Of a stretch of DNA of 64,000 bases, positions 51,652-60,900 are shown piece after piece (the first letter of the stretch is position 1; every line of letters starts with the position of its first letter). The notes beneath the pieces are model-generated. The model was not told the DNA's origin and made no database searches. It saw only the letters and a program-made list of their open reading frames with translations. Origin of the DNA: Microbacterium halotolerans (lineage in GTDB: Bacteria > Actinomycetota > Actinomycetes > Actinomycetales > Microbacteriaceae); contig NZ_KZ984051.1 of assembly GCF_003569805.1 (NCBI RefSeq), forward strand, positions 182,760-246,759. Reading direction: 5' to 3'. The position numbers and the translations under genes are program-made.

Positions 51652-53334
51652 TCAGCGGCGCCGGGCGAAGAGCGCGTGCAGGAGCGGGAGGGCCGAGGCC
51701 GACATCAGCACGATGCCCGGCACGGGTTCCACCGCCTGCAGCACGGCGCCGCCCACCAGCAGCCCGGCGAACAGCACCGCCGATATCGTGCGCCTGACAG
51801 CGGACTCGAGACGCGACAGCCGGCGCTCGACCTGCGGCGTCGACACCGCGACGTCGCCGTCCTCGATCCGGCCGATCAGCGCGTCCAGCCGCTTCGGCAT
51901 CCGCCACGCGATCCTCAGGCTGTCGAGACCGTCGCTCAGGAGGTCCCGCGCGAACCCCGCGCTCTCATCACGCACGAGCCTGTCCGCGTACGGCTCGACG
52001 GAGTCCCAGATGTTGAATTCCGGATCGAGCGCGGTTGCGACGCCCGACGTGAGCGAAGCGGCCCGGATGACCAGCAGCAGGTGCTCGGGGAGCTGGATCG
52101 GCAGGGTGCGCACCACTTCGCCGAACTCGTTCGCGAACTCGCGGAACTCCCGCGGGTCGACGTCGCGCAGTTCGGAGAACCCCATCCCGCCGAAGCGGTC
52201 GAAGAGCCTCGCGAGCGCCCGCTCCAGCTCCGTGGTGTCGGCGGTCGGCAGCAGCACTCCGATCTCCCTCGCCGCCGCGACGAGGCCAGAGCCGTCGCGC
52301 GCCGCCATCGCGATGACGAGCCGCCGCAGCCCCCTGCGTGTCGCCTGGGGCACCTCGCCCATCATCCCGAAGTCGACGAACATCAGTCGCCAGGATCCGC
52401 CGTCGCCCGGAACGACGAAGATGTTGCCGGGGTGCGGATCTGCGTGGAAGTAGCCGTGGGAGAACAGCTGGTCGAACATCACGGCCGCGAACACGGGCGC
52501 GACCTCGGTCGGGTCGATGCCCGCCGACCGCAGAGCGTCGACATCCGTGATCTTGATCGCTGTGACGTCCTCCAGAGTGAGGACGCGACGGGTCGTGCGC
52601 TCCCAGGCGATCTCCGGCACGCCGACCCGTTCGTCGTCGGCGAGCTCCTCAGCGAAGCGCTCGCATCCGGCGGCCTCGTGCAGGTAGTCGATCTCGTCGC
52701 GGCACACCTGGGCGAACTCGTCGACGAGGGCAGGCGGATCGACCCGATCGGACACGGCCCTGAACCGGTTCAGCCATCCCGCCACCTTCCGCAGCGCCCT
52801 CAGGTCGGTTTCGACGATGCCGTCGATGCCCGGCCGCTGGACCTTCACGACGACGTCCGCGAAGCCCGCCGCCTCCGCGTCCTGGGGCCTCAGTCGCGCG
52901 CGATGCGCCTGCCCGAGGGATGCCGCGGCGACCGGAGTCTCGTCCATCCCCGCGTACGCCCGCTCGAGCGGCATGCCCAGCTCCGCCTCAGCAAGAGCCC
53001 GGATGTCGTCGAAGGACTCGGCGGGCACCTCGTCCTGCAGCCCCTCGAGCTCACGGGTCAGCTCGGGCGGGAGCACGTCCAGACGCGACGACATGAACTG
53101 CCCGACCTTGATCATCAGGCCGCCGAGGCCGATCGCCATCTCACGGAACCCGCGCGCGAAGCGCGTCATCCGACGCGCTCTCGTCCGTTCCGTGATGCGC
53201 CCCAGACCGACCTTGGGCAGCAGGATCTCGTGCCACCACTCGTTCGCGAGCTGCCGTGCGGCGAAACGCACGATGCGTCGATACCTCGCGCGCGAGTCCT
53301 TCGCGCCGCCCGGAGCGCGACCTGTCGACGCCAC
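51652..53334 (-). CDS. ABC1/AarF/UbiB family atypical kinase
   Basis: A 560-residue protein. KxGQ motif IKVGQFMSSR, Ala-rich loop PVAAASLGQAH, VVVKVQRPG, catalytic HADPHPGNI and metal-binding VDFGMMG are intact; two hydrophobic helices end the protein (ISAVLFAGLLVGGAVL and GIVLMSASALPLLHAL). The family is linked to quinone biosynthesis and lipid metabolism. GTG 53334 starts 4 bp after the PadR stop, so the two genes are one operon. Confidence 0.92.
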   Translation of the reverse strand: MASTGRAPGGAKDSRARYRRIVRFAARQLANEWWHEILLPKVGLGRITERTRARRMTRFARGFREMAIGLGGLMIKVGQFMSSRLDVLPPELTRELEGLQDEVPAESFDDIRALAEAELGMPLERAYAGMDETPVAAASLGQAHRARLRPQDAEAAGFADVVVKVQRPGIDGIVETDLRALRKVAGWLNRFRAVSDRVDPPALVDEFAQVCRDEIDYLHEAAGCERFAEELADDERVGVPEIAWERTTRRVLTLEDVTAIKITDVDALRSAGIDPTEVAPVFAAVMFDQLFSHGYFHADPHPGNIFVVPGDGGSWRLMFVDFGMMGEVPQATRRGLRRLVIAMAARDGSGLVAAAREIGVLLPTADTTELERALARLFDRFGGMGFSELRDVDPREFREFANEFGEVVRTLPIQLPEHLLLVIRAASLTSGVATALDPEFNIWDSVEPYADRLVRDESAGFARDLLSDGLDSLRIAWRMPKRLDALIGRIEDGDVAVSTPQVERRLSRLESAVRRTISAVLFAGLLVGGAVLQAVEPVPGIVLMSASALPLLHALFARRR

Positions 53335-53338
53335 CTGC

Positions 53339-53878
53339 TCAGTCCTCGGCGAGGATCGCGTAGACGCGCTTGCGCGCGTCGGAGAGCACGGTGACGACGC
53401 GCTCCGCCTGCTCCGGGGTGCCTGTGCGCGCAACCTGGCCGACGGCTCCTGCCAGGTCGATTCCCGCCTTCGCCAGCGCGGGGATCCGCCCCCCGTCGCC
53501 CGCCGCGGCATCGTCCCACGGCACGTCGGCGCGCTCCGCCTCCTCGCGACCGGCATCGGTCAGCGCGTAGACCTTGCGCCCACCCGACTCCTCGACGCTG
53601 ACGAGGCCCTCATCGGCGAACAGCTGCAGCGTCGGGTACACCGACCCTGCGCTCGGCTTCCACACGCCGCCGCTGCGCGATTCGATCTCGCGGATGATCT
53701 GGTAGCCGTGCATCGGCTCCTCCGCGAGCAGCACGAGCACCGCGGCACGGACATCGCCTCGCGCCTTGCGCGGCCCGCCCATCCGCGGGTCGAAGGAGCC
53801 GCGCAGCTGCTCCATCGCCCGCCAGAGTCCGTCCGTGTGACCTGTTCCGAAGGAGCCGGCCGAATGCGATCCGTGCAT
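53339..53878 (-). CDS. PadR family transcriptional regulator
   Basis: A 179-residue repressor: a Gly/His-rich first 40 residues, then VRAAVLVLLAEEPMHGYQII and the wing PSAGSVYPTLQLFADEGLV. ATG 53878 follows AGGAGG. It leads the operon with the AarF-like gene. A candidate operator is 12 bp upstream. Confidence 0.93.
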   Translation of the reverse strand: MHGSHSAGSFGTGHTDGLWRAMEQLRGSFDPRMGGPRKARGDVRAAVLVLLAEEPMHGYQIIREIESRSGGVWKPSAGSVYPTLQLFADEGLVSVEESGGRKVYALTDAGREEAERADVPWDDAAAGDGGRIPALAKAGIDLAGAVGQVARTGTPEQAERVVTVLSDARKRVYAILAED

Positions 53879-53889
53879 GTTGACCTCCT

Positions 53890-53906
53890 GTATCGATGAA
53901 CGATAC
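53890..53906. promoter_or_regulatory. Candidate PadR operator
   Basis: GTATCG-ATGAA-CGATAC is a perfect 6-bp inverted repeat with an additional CGATAT at 53911. ATCGATA-type boxes are usual for PadR repressors. Adjacent to the PadR gene start. Confidence 0.65.
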
Positions 53907-54000
53907 TCAACGATATGTCGTCGACCCATCGTGCACAAGAGATCAGGACACGCAAGGACGCAGTGCATGCAACGTCACGAAACGCGGATGTCCTCTGAAT

Positions 54001-54059
54001 TCTTCATTTCTGGCACATCTCCGATGCTGTGCACACCAGATTCGTGCCAGAAATGAAGA
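54001..54059. repeat. Intergenic palindromic element, family E
   Basis: TCTTCATTTCTGGCAC (54001-54016) and GTGCCAGAAATGAAGA (54044-54059) are perfect 16-bp inverted arms around 27 bp. It is more AT-rich than its surroundings and lies between the PadR promoter and the maltose transporter remnant. Confidence 0.85.
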
Positions 54060-54084
54060 GATACCTCGCGGAGTGGGCGCAGGG

Positions 54085-54720
54085 CTACTTCACCGCGCCG
54101 GCGGTGAAGCCGCCGACGATGTACTTCTGCAGGAACAGGAACAGCAGCGGCAGCTTGATCAGCCGGAGCACCTGGAACGGCTTCGCGCCGTCGACGGTCG
54201 CCGCTTCCTGCAGCTCATCCGGAATCGACTGCAGTGCGCCCGTGCAGACGAGGAACATGTACGGGAAGCCGAGCCAGATGTTCACGATCAGCACGGAGAC
54301 CTTCGCCATCCACGGATCCGTCAGCCAGGGGATCTCGGCCCCGCCGAAGATCACCTCGTTCAGGAATCCGAAGCTCTGGTTCATCATGCCGGCCCACACC
54401 AGCGCCGACAGGAACGACGGGATCGCGTACGGCAGGATCAGCAGCGAGCGGTAGATGCGGCGCCCGCGCATCCTGGCGTTGTTGAACGTGATCGCCAGGA
54501 ACAGCCCGACGGCGAACGTGGCGCCCACGGTGATCAGGGCGAACGCGAACGTCCACAGCGTGACGAAGACGAGCGGGCCGGCGAGTCTGGTGTCGGTGAC
54601 CGCCTTGACGAAGCTCTCCAGGCCGACGGCGACCTTCCACCCCGGCAGCAGCTCCTCGCCGCTGTCCGAAGTGAAGGCTCCGGTGCCGACATCCCTGTAG
54701 ACGGCACCGAAAATGAAAAC
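54085..54720 (-). pseudogene. Remnant of a maltose-type transporter: malF internally fused to the end of malG
   Basis: Reading the minus strand from about 54720, the frame encodes MalF from an internal position (FIFGAVYRDVG, SDSGEELLPGWKVAVG, LYRSLLILPYAIPSFLSALVW, then EAATVDGAKPFQVLRLIKLP). There is no start codon for the N-terminal MalF part. At about 54135-54150 it passes directly into FLFLQKYIVGGFTAGAVK and stop, which is the typical end of MalG. So the malF 5' part, the malF 3' part and most of malG are missing; malE is absent too. A shorter start at GTG 54528 could still be translated, but no functional permease is expected. Confidence 0.8.
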
Positions 54721-54825
54721 GTTTCCGTATCTGCCTCGAAGAAGGCGCGCGCACTTTGCTCGCTCTCTCCATCCGGGTCTGAGTCACAAGCATGCACACA
54801 TTCGGAATGGAATGCAAACGTTTCC
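54715..54825. promoter_or_regulatory. Two LacI-family operators in the former divergent maltose promoter region
   Basis: GAAAACGTTTCC (54715-54726) abuts the malF remnant, and GCAAACGTTTCC (54814-54825) overlaps the -35 region of the alpha-glucosidase. Both share the core AAACGTTT typical for LacI/MalR sites. The first survived although its target operon is deleted. Confidence 0.8.
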
Positions 54826-54844
54826 ACTTTTCGTGATCATCCCG

Positions 54845-54850
54845 TACTCT
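54845..54850 (+). promoter_or_regulatory. Leaderless -10 element of the alpha-glucosidase gene
   Basis: TACTCT ends 6 nt before ATG 54857; no ribosome site is seen. Confidence 0.7.
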
Positions 54851-54856
54851 GATGCC

Positions 54857-56491
54857 ATGACAAGCCGATGGTGGCGCTCTGCCGTGATCTATCAGATCTA
54901 TCCGCGATCCTTCGCCGATGCTTCAGGCGACGGCGTCGGCGATCTCATCGGCATCACGAATCGGCTCGATTCGCTGCGCGACCTCGGCGTCGACGTCGTA
55001 TGGCTCTCGCCGTTCATGACCTCGCCGCAGAAGGACGCCGGCTACGACATCGCCGACTACTGCGACGTCGACCCGATCTTCGGCACGCTCGCAGACTTCG
55101 ACGCGATGCTGGCGCGTGCCAAGCAGCTCGATCTGCGGGTGATCGTCGACCTGGTGCCGAACCACTCCTCCGATCAGCATCCGTGGTTCCAGAAGGCGCT
55201 CGCCTCGATGCCGGGCAGCGCCGAGCGCTCCCGCTACCTGTTCCGTGCGGGCAGGGGCGAGAACGGTGAGGCGCCTCCGAACAACTGGAAGTCGATCTTC
55301 GGCGGCCCTGCCTGGACGCGGGTGACCGAAGCCGACGGCGCGCCTGGCCAGTGGTACCTGCACCTGTTCGACGCGTCGCAGCCCGACTTCGACTGGTCGA
55401 ACGAGGAGGTGCGTGCGGAGTTCCGCCGCATTCTGCGGTTCTGGCTCGACCGCGGCGTGGACGGCTTCCGTGTCGACGTGGCGCACGGTCTGGTCAAGCG
55501 CGAGGGCCTTCCCGACTACACCCCACCGGAGGACGGCGATTCGATGGGCGGCATCGAGCCCGCCCCGTACTTCGGCCAGGACGGCGTGCACGACGTGTAC
55601 CGCGACTGGCGGAGGGTGCTGGACGAGTACGACGGCGAGCGCGTGCTGTGCGCTGAGGCGTGGATGCCGACCGTCGACGAGATCGCCCTGTGGGTGCGCG
55701 ACGACGAGATGCACCAGGCGTTCAACTTCGCCTACGCGATGACGAGGTGGAACCCGGCCGATCTGCGCGAGGTCATCGTGGACTCGCTGCGCGCGTTCTC
55801 CGCAGTGGGGGCGCCGTCGACCTGGGTGCTGTCGAACCACGACGTGATCCGGCACACCACGCGCCTCGCCCTGCCCGCCGATGTGCCGCAGGGCCACGGC
55901 ATCGGTCCCAAGACCCCGGATCTCCCCGACACGGCGGTCGGCCTCCGCCGCGGACGCGCTGCCACGACGCTGATGCTCGCGCTGCCCGGCTCCGCGTACC
56001 TCTACCAGGGCGAGGAGCTCGGCCTGCCTGAGGCGATCGACCTTCCGGATGACGCGCGGCAGGATCCGACCTGGTTCCGGCACAACGGCGAGCGATACGG
56101 GCGCGACGGATGCCGCGTGCCGATTCCGTGGGAAGCCGATCTGCCGGCGTACGGGTTCAGCCAGACGGGAGAGGCGTGGCTGCCGCAGCCGGATGACTGG
56201 GCCGAGTACGCACGCGACCGTCAGGCGGGGGTCGAGGGATCTACTCTGGAGCTGTACCGCACGCTGCTCCGCCTCCGCCGCGAGCTCGGACTCGCAACCG
56301 GCGAGCTGGAGTGGGCGGAAGCGGCACAGGACGACGTGGTCGCGCTCCGCGTGGGCGAGGTCACGGTGATCGCCAACCTGGGCGAGCAGGCGGTGCCGCT
56401 GCCGGAGGGCGCGGAGGTGCTGGTCGCCAGCGGCGAGCTCGACGGCGGCGCCGTGCCCACCGACACCGCGGTCTGGCTGCGCGGGGCGTAA
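54857..56491 (+). CDS. Glycoside hydrolase family 13 alpha-glucosidase
   Basis: A 544-residue cytoplasmic GH13 enzyme of the oligo-1,6-glucosidase/maltase group. Nucleophile Asp207 in GFRVDVAHG, acid/base Glu267 in LCAEAW, transition-state Asp329 in LSNHDV; the opening WWRSAVIYQIYPRSF and VDLVPNHSS are classical. It splits maltose and maltodextrins taken up by the (here deleted) transporter. Controlled by the operator overlapping its promoter and the LacI gene downstream. Confidence 0.96.
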   Translation: MTSRWWRSAVIYQIYPRSFADASGDGVGDLIGITNRLDSLRDLGVDVVWLSPFMTSPQKDAGYDIADYCDVDPIFGTLADFDAMLARAKQLDLRVIVDLVPNHSSDQHPWFQKALASMPGSAERSRYLFRAGRGENGEAPPNNWKSIFGGPAWTRVTEADGAPGQWYLHLFDASQPDFDWSNEEVRAEFRRILRFWLDRGVDGFRVDVAHGLVKREGLPDYTPPEDGDSMGGIEPAPYFGQDGVHDVYRDWRRVLDEYDGERVLCAEAWMPTVDEIALWVRDDEMHQAFNFAYAMTRWNPADLREVIVDSLRAFSAVGAPSTWVLSNHDVIRHTTRLALPADVPQGHGIGPKTPDLPDTAVGLRRGRAATTLMLALPGSAYLYQGEELGLPEAIDLPDDARQDPTWFRHNGERYGRDGCRVPIPWEADLPAYGFSQTGEAWLPQPDDWAEYARDRQAGVEGSTLELYRTLLRLRRELGLATGELEWAEAAQDDVVALRVGEVTVIANLGEQAVPLPEGAEVLVASGELDGGAVPTDTAVWLRGA

Positions 56492-56540
56492 CCGAAAGCC
56501 GGTGGCACGGCCCGCCGAACGGTGGAGCGGTCTGCTTGCT

Positions 56541-56635
56541 GACACAGCGCAGTCATCCCGGCACCCGCGGACCCGGCGGTCGGCGGGATTCCGACAGGAC
56601 GAAGCGGTGTCGGCCAGAATCGACTGCGTTGTGTC
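56541..56635. repeat. Intergenic palindromic element, family B, copy 4
   Basis: GACACAGCGCAGTC (56541-56554) and GACTGCGTTGTGTC (56622-56635) are inverted arms with one mismatch, about 67 bp apart. Located between the alpha-glucosidase and its regulator, both plus strand. Confidence 0.85.
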
Positions 56636-56674
56636 AGTGTGACGACCACCGCGACGGCCTGAGAGGATGCGATC

Positions 56675-57688
56675 GTGAACATCGCCGAGGTGGCCCGCGC
56701 GGCCGGGGTGTCGAACGCCACCGTCTCACGTGCGCTGTCCGGCCGCGGTTCGGTCTCGCCCAAGACGCGTGAGCGGGTGCTGCAGGCCGCGGCCGAGCTG
56801 GGCTACGTCGTCTCGCAGGCGGCATCGACCCTTGCCAGCGGCCGCAACCGCAATGTCGGTCTGGTGCTGCCGTTCCTCGACAAGTGGTTCTTCACCCAGG
56901 TGCTCGCCGGCGCCCAGGAGCGCCTGATGCGCGCCGGCTACGACGTGACGCTGTACAACCTCGCCGGCCGCGGCTTCGAACGGCGCGAGGTGTTCGAGAA
57001 CTTCCTGCTGCGCCGCCGCGTCGATGCGGTGATCGCGGTGTCGCTGGAGCTCACCGACGACGAGATCGAGCGCCTGCACGCACTCGACAAACCACTCGTC
57101 GGCGTCGGCGGGCCGATCGAGGGGGTGCGTACGTTGGCCATCGACGACGTGCTCGCCGCCCGCCTCGCCACCGAGCACCTGATCGGGCTCGGTCACACCC
57201 GCATCGCGCACATCGGCGGCGACGATGCCAACGACCTCGACTTCCATCTGCCCACCAAGCGCCGCCAGGGGTACGAGGATGCGCTCGTCTCCGCAGGCGC
57301 GACCCCGGATCACGCACTGCTCGCGGCGGCGGACTTCACACTCCCCGGTGGCTATCGCGCCGCGAAGCAGCTGCTCGGCGCTCCGGCCGGGCACCGGCCC
57401 ACGGCGATCTTCGCCGCATCGGACGAGATGGCGATCGGCGCCGTCCTCGCGGCCAGGGATCTCGGACTCGTCGTACCGCACGACCTGTCGGTGATCGGTG
57501 TCGACGACCACGATCTCGCCGAGTTCTTCGGACTCACCACGATCGCGCAGTTCCCCTCTGACCAGGGCGCCCTCGCCGCCGAGTCGCTGCTGGCCGAGCT
57601 CGAACCGGAGACGCACGAACCGATCGACACGCTGCTGCCCTTCGAGCTCGTGGTGCGCTCGTCGACCGCGCGCCCTCGACCCGAGTAG
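56675..57688 (+). CDS. LacI family regulator of maltose utilisation (MalR-like)
   Basis: A 337-residue repressor with helix-turn-helix IAEVARAAGVSNATVSRAL at residues 3-21 and a sugar-binding core (IGVDDHDLAEFFGLTTIAQF). GTG 56675 is preceded by GAGGAT 6 nt upstream, fitting a leaderless start. Adjacent to the alpha-glucosidase and near two LacI-type operators, so it most likely represses the mal genes. Confidence 0.92.
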   Translation: MNIAEVARAAGVSNATVSRALSGRGSVSPKTRERVLQAAAELGYVVSQAASTLASGRNRNVGLVLPFLDKWFFTQVLAGAQERLMRAGYDVTLYNLAGRGFERREVFENFLLRRRVDAVIAVSLELTDDEIERLHALDKPLVGVGGPIEGVRTLAIDDVLAARLATEHLIGLGHTRIAHIGGDDANDLDFHLPTKRRQGYEDALVSAGATPDHALLAAADFTLPGGYRAAKQLLGAPAGHRPTAIFAASDEMAIGAVLAARDLGLVVPHDLSVIGVDDHDLAEFFGLTTIAQFPSDQGALAAESLLAELEPETHEPIDTLLPFELVVRSSTARPRPE

Positions 57689-57714
57689 GCCGTGCGCGGC
57701 GCCCGCCTCCGCGC

Positions 57715-57794
57715 ACAACGCAACAGATCGCGCCTTCCCACACACCGTCATCCGGAACCGGTGTTGTCGAACGCGCATCCTGTTGCCGAACGCG
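57715..57794. repeat. Intergenic palindromic element, family D, copy 1
   Basis: CACAACGCAACAGATCGCGC at the left, GAACGCGCATCCTGTTGCC at the right: imperfect inverted arms. The left start CACAACGCA is shared with family B. The rest of the 216-bp gap holds no gene. Confidence 0.7.
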
Positions 57795-57904
57795 CGCCGC
57801 GCCGTTCCATCCGGCTACTCGTCGTTCACCCGAGCGCTACGCGGTGCTCATAGCGTGCTCAGGGTCAGGCCGCTGTCGCGGCACCAGAGCCACCGGAAGA
57901 CGCC

Positions 57905-60900
57905 ATGCCCCACACGTCACGGCGAGGAGCGGCACGGTTCGCCGCCCTCGCGACCGCCGCTGCAGTTCTCGTTCCCATCATCGGCTTCGCCTCGCCCGCC
58001 GCCGCGGCCGAGGCGCCTGCGGTGTTCGTCTCGGAGATCGTGCCGGACAACCCCGGCTACGACGACTTCGAGTACTTCGAGGTGACGAACGCCTCGGATG
58101 CACCCGTTTCGCTCGCCGAGGACGGCATCGAGTTCTCGTACGCGTACGACGACTCCGGCGACACCGGCAGCCAGATCCCGCTCGCCGTGGAGCACGACGT
58201 GACACTGGCCGCAGGCGAATCGGTCGTGCTCTGGCTGAGCTACACGACCAGCACGGTCGACTCCTTCGCGCACACGGCAGACGACTTCCGCGAGTTCACG
58301 GGCGCGGCCGCTGAGACCCAGGTCGTGCGTGTGACCGGTCAGAACGGCTTCGCCAACGGCGGCTCCCGCACCGTGCGCGTGAACGACGCGTCGGGAAACC
58401 TGACCTGGTCGCACTACCCCGCAGACTCCGCCTCCGCGGATGCCGGTGTCGACTTCCACGTGCCGGAGGGTGCGGGCGCCGCCTCGGCGGTGTATCGAGA
58501 GCAGGCGCCGTATTCACCCGGCACCGTCGACGCGGAGCAGCTGGTCCCCGGCGACGCACCGGATGACGACATGCCTGAGGACATCGGCACGCTCGAGCCG
58601 AACCCCGACGCATCGGGTGCCGAGCTGCAGGTCACCGAGGTGCTGCCGGATTCGACGAACGTCGGCGGCAGCGACGGCTACGAATTCATCGAAGTGTTCA
58701 ACGCCTCCGCTCACGATGTCGACTTCGGCGAGTACGCGATCAGCTACCTGTATCCGCAGGACTACGAGACCAACACGAACGAGGCGCTCTGGCCCGCCGA
58801 CCCGGCTGACGTCACCATCCGCGCGGGCGAGACGCTGGTGCTGTGGATCAAGAACGGCCCCAACGACGCCCTCACCGACACCGACTTCAACGCGCAGTTC
58901 TCCAGCGACCTGACGCTCGGCGAAGACCTCGTCGAGATCCACGCGGCCGGAATGGCGAACGGTTCGGCGCGCGGCCTCGCGATCCGCACGAACACGGGCT
59001 TCGACGTCAACCGCGCGTACTACAACATGGAAGGTGCCGACGACACGAACCCGGATCAGGGCATCCGGTATGCCCCCACCGACGATGAGAAGCTGCAGGA
59101 CCAGGTCGAGTCGTTCCCCGCCACTCCCGGCCGGGTGCAGGTGGATCAGGTCGGCGACGGCCTCGTCGTGCCCGCTCCGGATGAGGCGGAGCCGGTGATC
59201 GACGACCGCACGGCGGCCGAGATCGACCCGGCCGAGGACTTCCGCATCTCGCTCGGCGTGACCGACGACATCCGGATCAGCACCGTCAGGGTCGAGCTGC
59301 GCAACGACATCGACGGGTCCGCGCAGACGGTGAACCTGCTGCACGCAGGCGACGACGTCTACGAGCATTCCGTGGCTGCCGCAGATCTCACGGGCAAGGG
59401 CTGGTACGAGTACACGATCACGGCCAGCGACGGCACCCACGAGGTGACCACGGATCCCCGCCGGGCGACCGTCGCCGGTGCCGACCGCGATCCGGTGCGC
59501 CTCAACCTGGCCGACGGCGACCTCGTCGGCGGCACCGCCACCGTCTCGGCGAGCGGCGACGCCCACCCCTCGCCGCTCGAACTGACGATCGACGGCACAG
59601 CGGTCGACTCCTACCCGTCGCTCGAGAGCGAGCCGCAGTTCGTGTTCGAGACCTCGCAGACCGACTTCTACTTCCGCAACGGCGTGCGCATCGGCGAGGA
59701 GGTGCTGCACATCTTCGACGAGGGCACGTACGAGCGCACCGAGACGATCGCCGTGCCCGTGCCCCTCGGGCACATCGACGAGCGCGAACCCGTGACGGTG
59801 AGCATCTGGGCGGGCACGAAGGCCGGGCCGTGGATCGACGAGGACGAGAACAACGACGACTTCGTGATCTCCGGAATGCGCCTGGTGCTGCCGGACGGCC
59901 GCACGCTGCGCCCCGCCGGATACGACGACCCGACCGAGATCGTGGCGATGGGCGACAGCTCAGGCAAGCACGACTACTTCGACTCGACGTTCTCGCTGCC
60001 TGATGATGCGTTCACGGCGGTCGCGAACGACTGGGACACGACGGAGGTTCCGGATGGCGCGCACGAGATCGCCGCGACCGACGGGCAGCACGAGGCGACG
60101 GCCGAGGCGATCGTCGACAACACCGCGCCGTCGATCGCGCCCTCCGTCGCCGACGGCGAGGCCTACCAGGGCGAATTCTCGCTCGACGCCGAGATCATCG
60201 ACGCCTCGCCGGTGGAGGCGCTGGCGTTCCTCGACGACGAGCGCATCGAGCTCGGGCACAGCACCAGCTCGACGGAGCTCGAAGCGGGCGAGCACTCCTT
60301 CCGCGTGGTCGCGAACGACGCCGTCGGAAACTCCGCTGAGGAAGAGGTGACGTTCCTGGTGCCGGAGGAGCAGCCCGGTTCCAACGGGTTCTCGCCCGAC
60401 GACGGTGCAGAGGTCGAGGCGGGCGACGTCGTACTGCAGGCGACGCTGAGCGACCCGACGAACGACGTGCTCGACGCCTCGTTCCGCCGCGGCAGCGTGA
60501 CGCGCCTGGGCGATGAGGGCGTGCGCGCGGGCGGTGGCACCACAACAGACGCCGACGCGCTGCTGGCCGCCGACACCGAGCTGGCCACGACGGACGGTCT
60601 GGAGCCGGTCGTCGCCGAGAACGGCCTGCCGTACCAGCTGTTCGAGGTCGACCTGCCGGAGCTCGACGATCCGGATGCCGCCGCTCGCGTGACGTGGCAG
60701 GGGTCGGCCGACGCGGATGCGCAGGTGATCCTCTACGCGCTGCGCGCGGATGGCGAGGAGTGGGTCGAGCTCGACCGGTTCCGCACCACCGGAGACGGCG
60801 AAGAGTTCGAGCTGTCCGGCACGGCCGCGCTGGCCGAGCACGCCGTCGACGGCACGATCACGGCGCTCGTGCAGCACTCGGAGGGCTTCGCCGGTGAGGA

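Noticed and set aside
53339..54059. Mobile element carrying the PadR/AarF genes
   Set aside because: No transposase, integrase or flanking direct repeat was found; the palindrome at 54001 alone is not evidence of transfer.
54857..57688. A complete maltose utilisation operon
   Set aside because: Only the hydrolase and regulator are intact; the transporter is reduced to a chimeric remnant and no binding protein is present.
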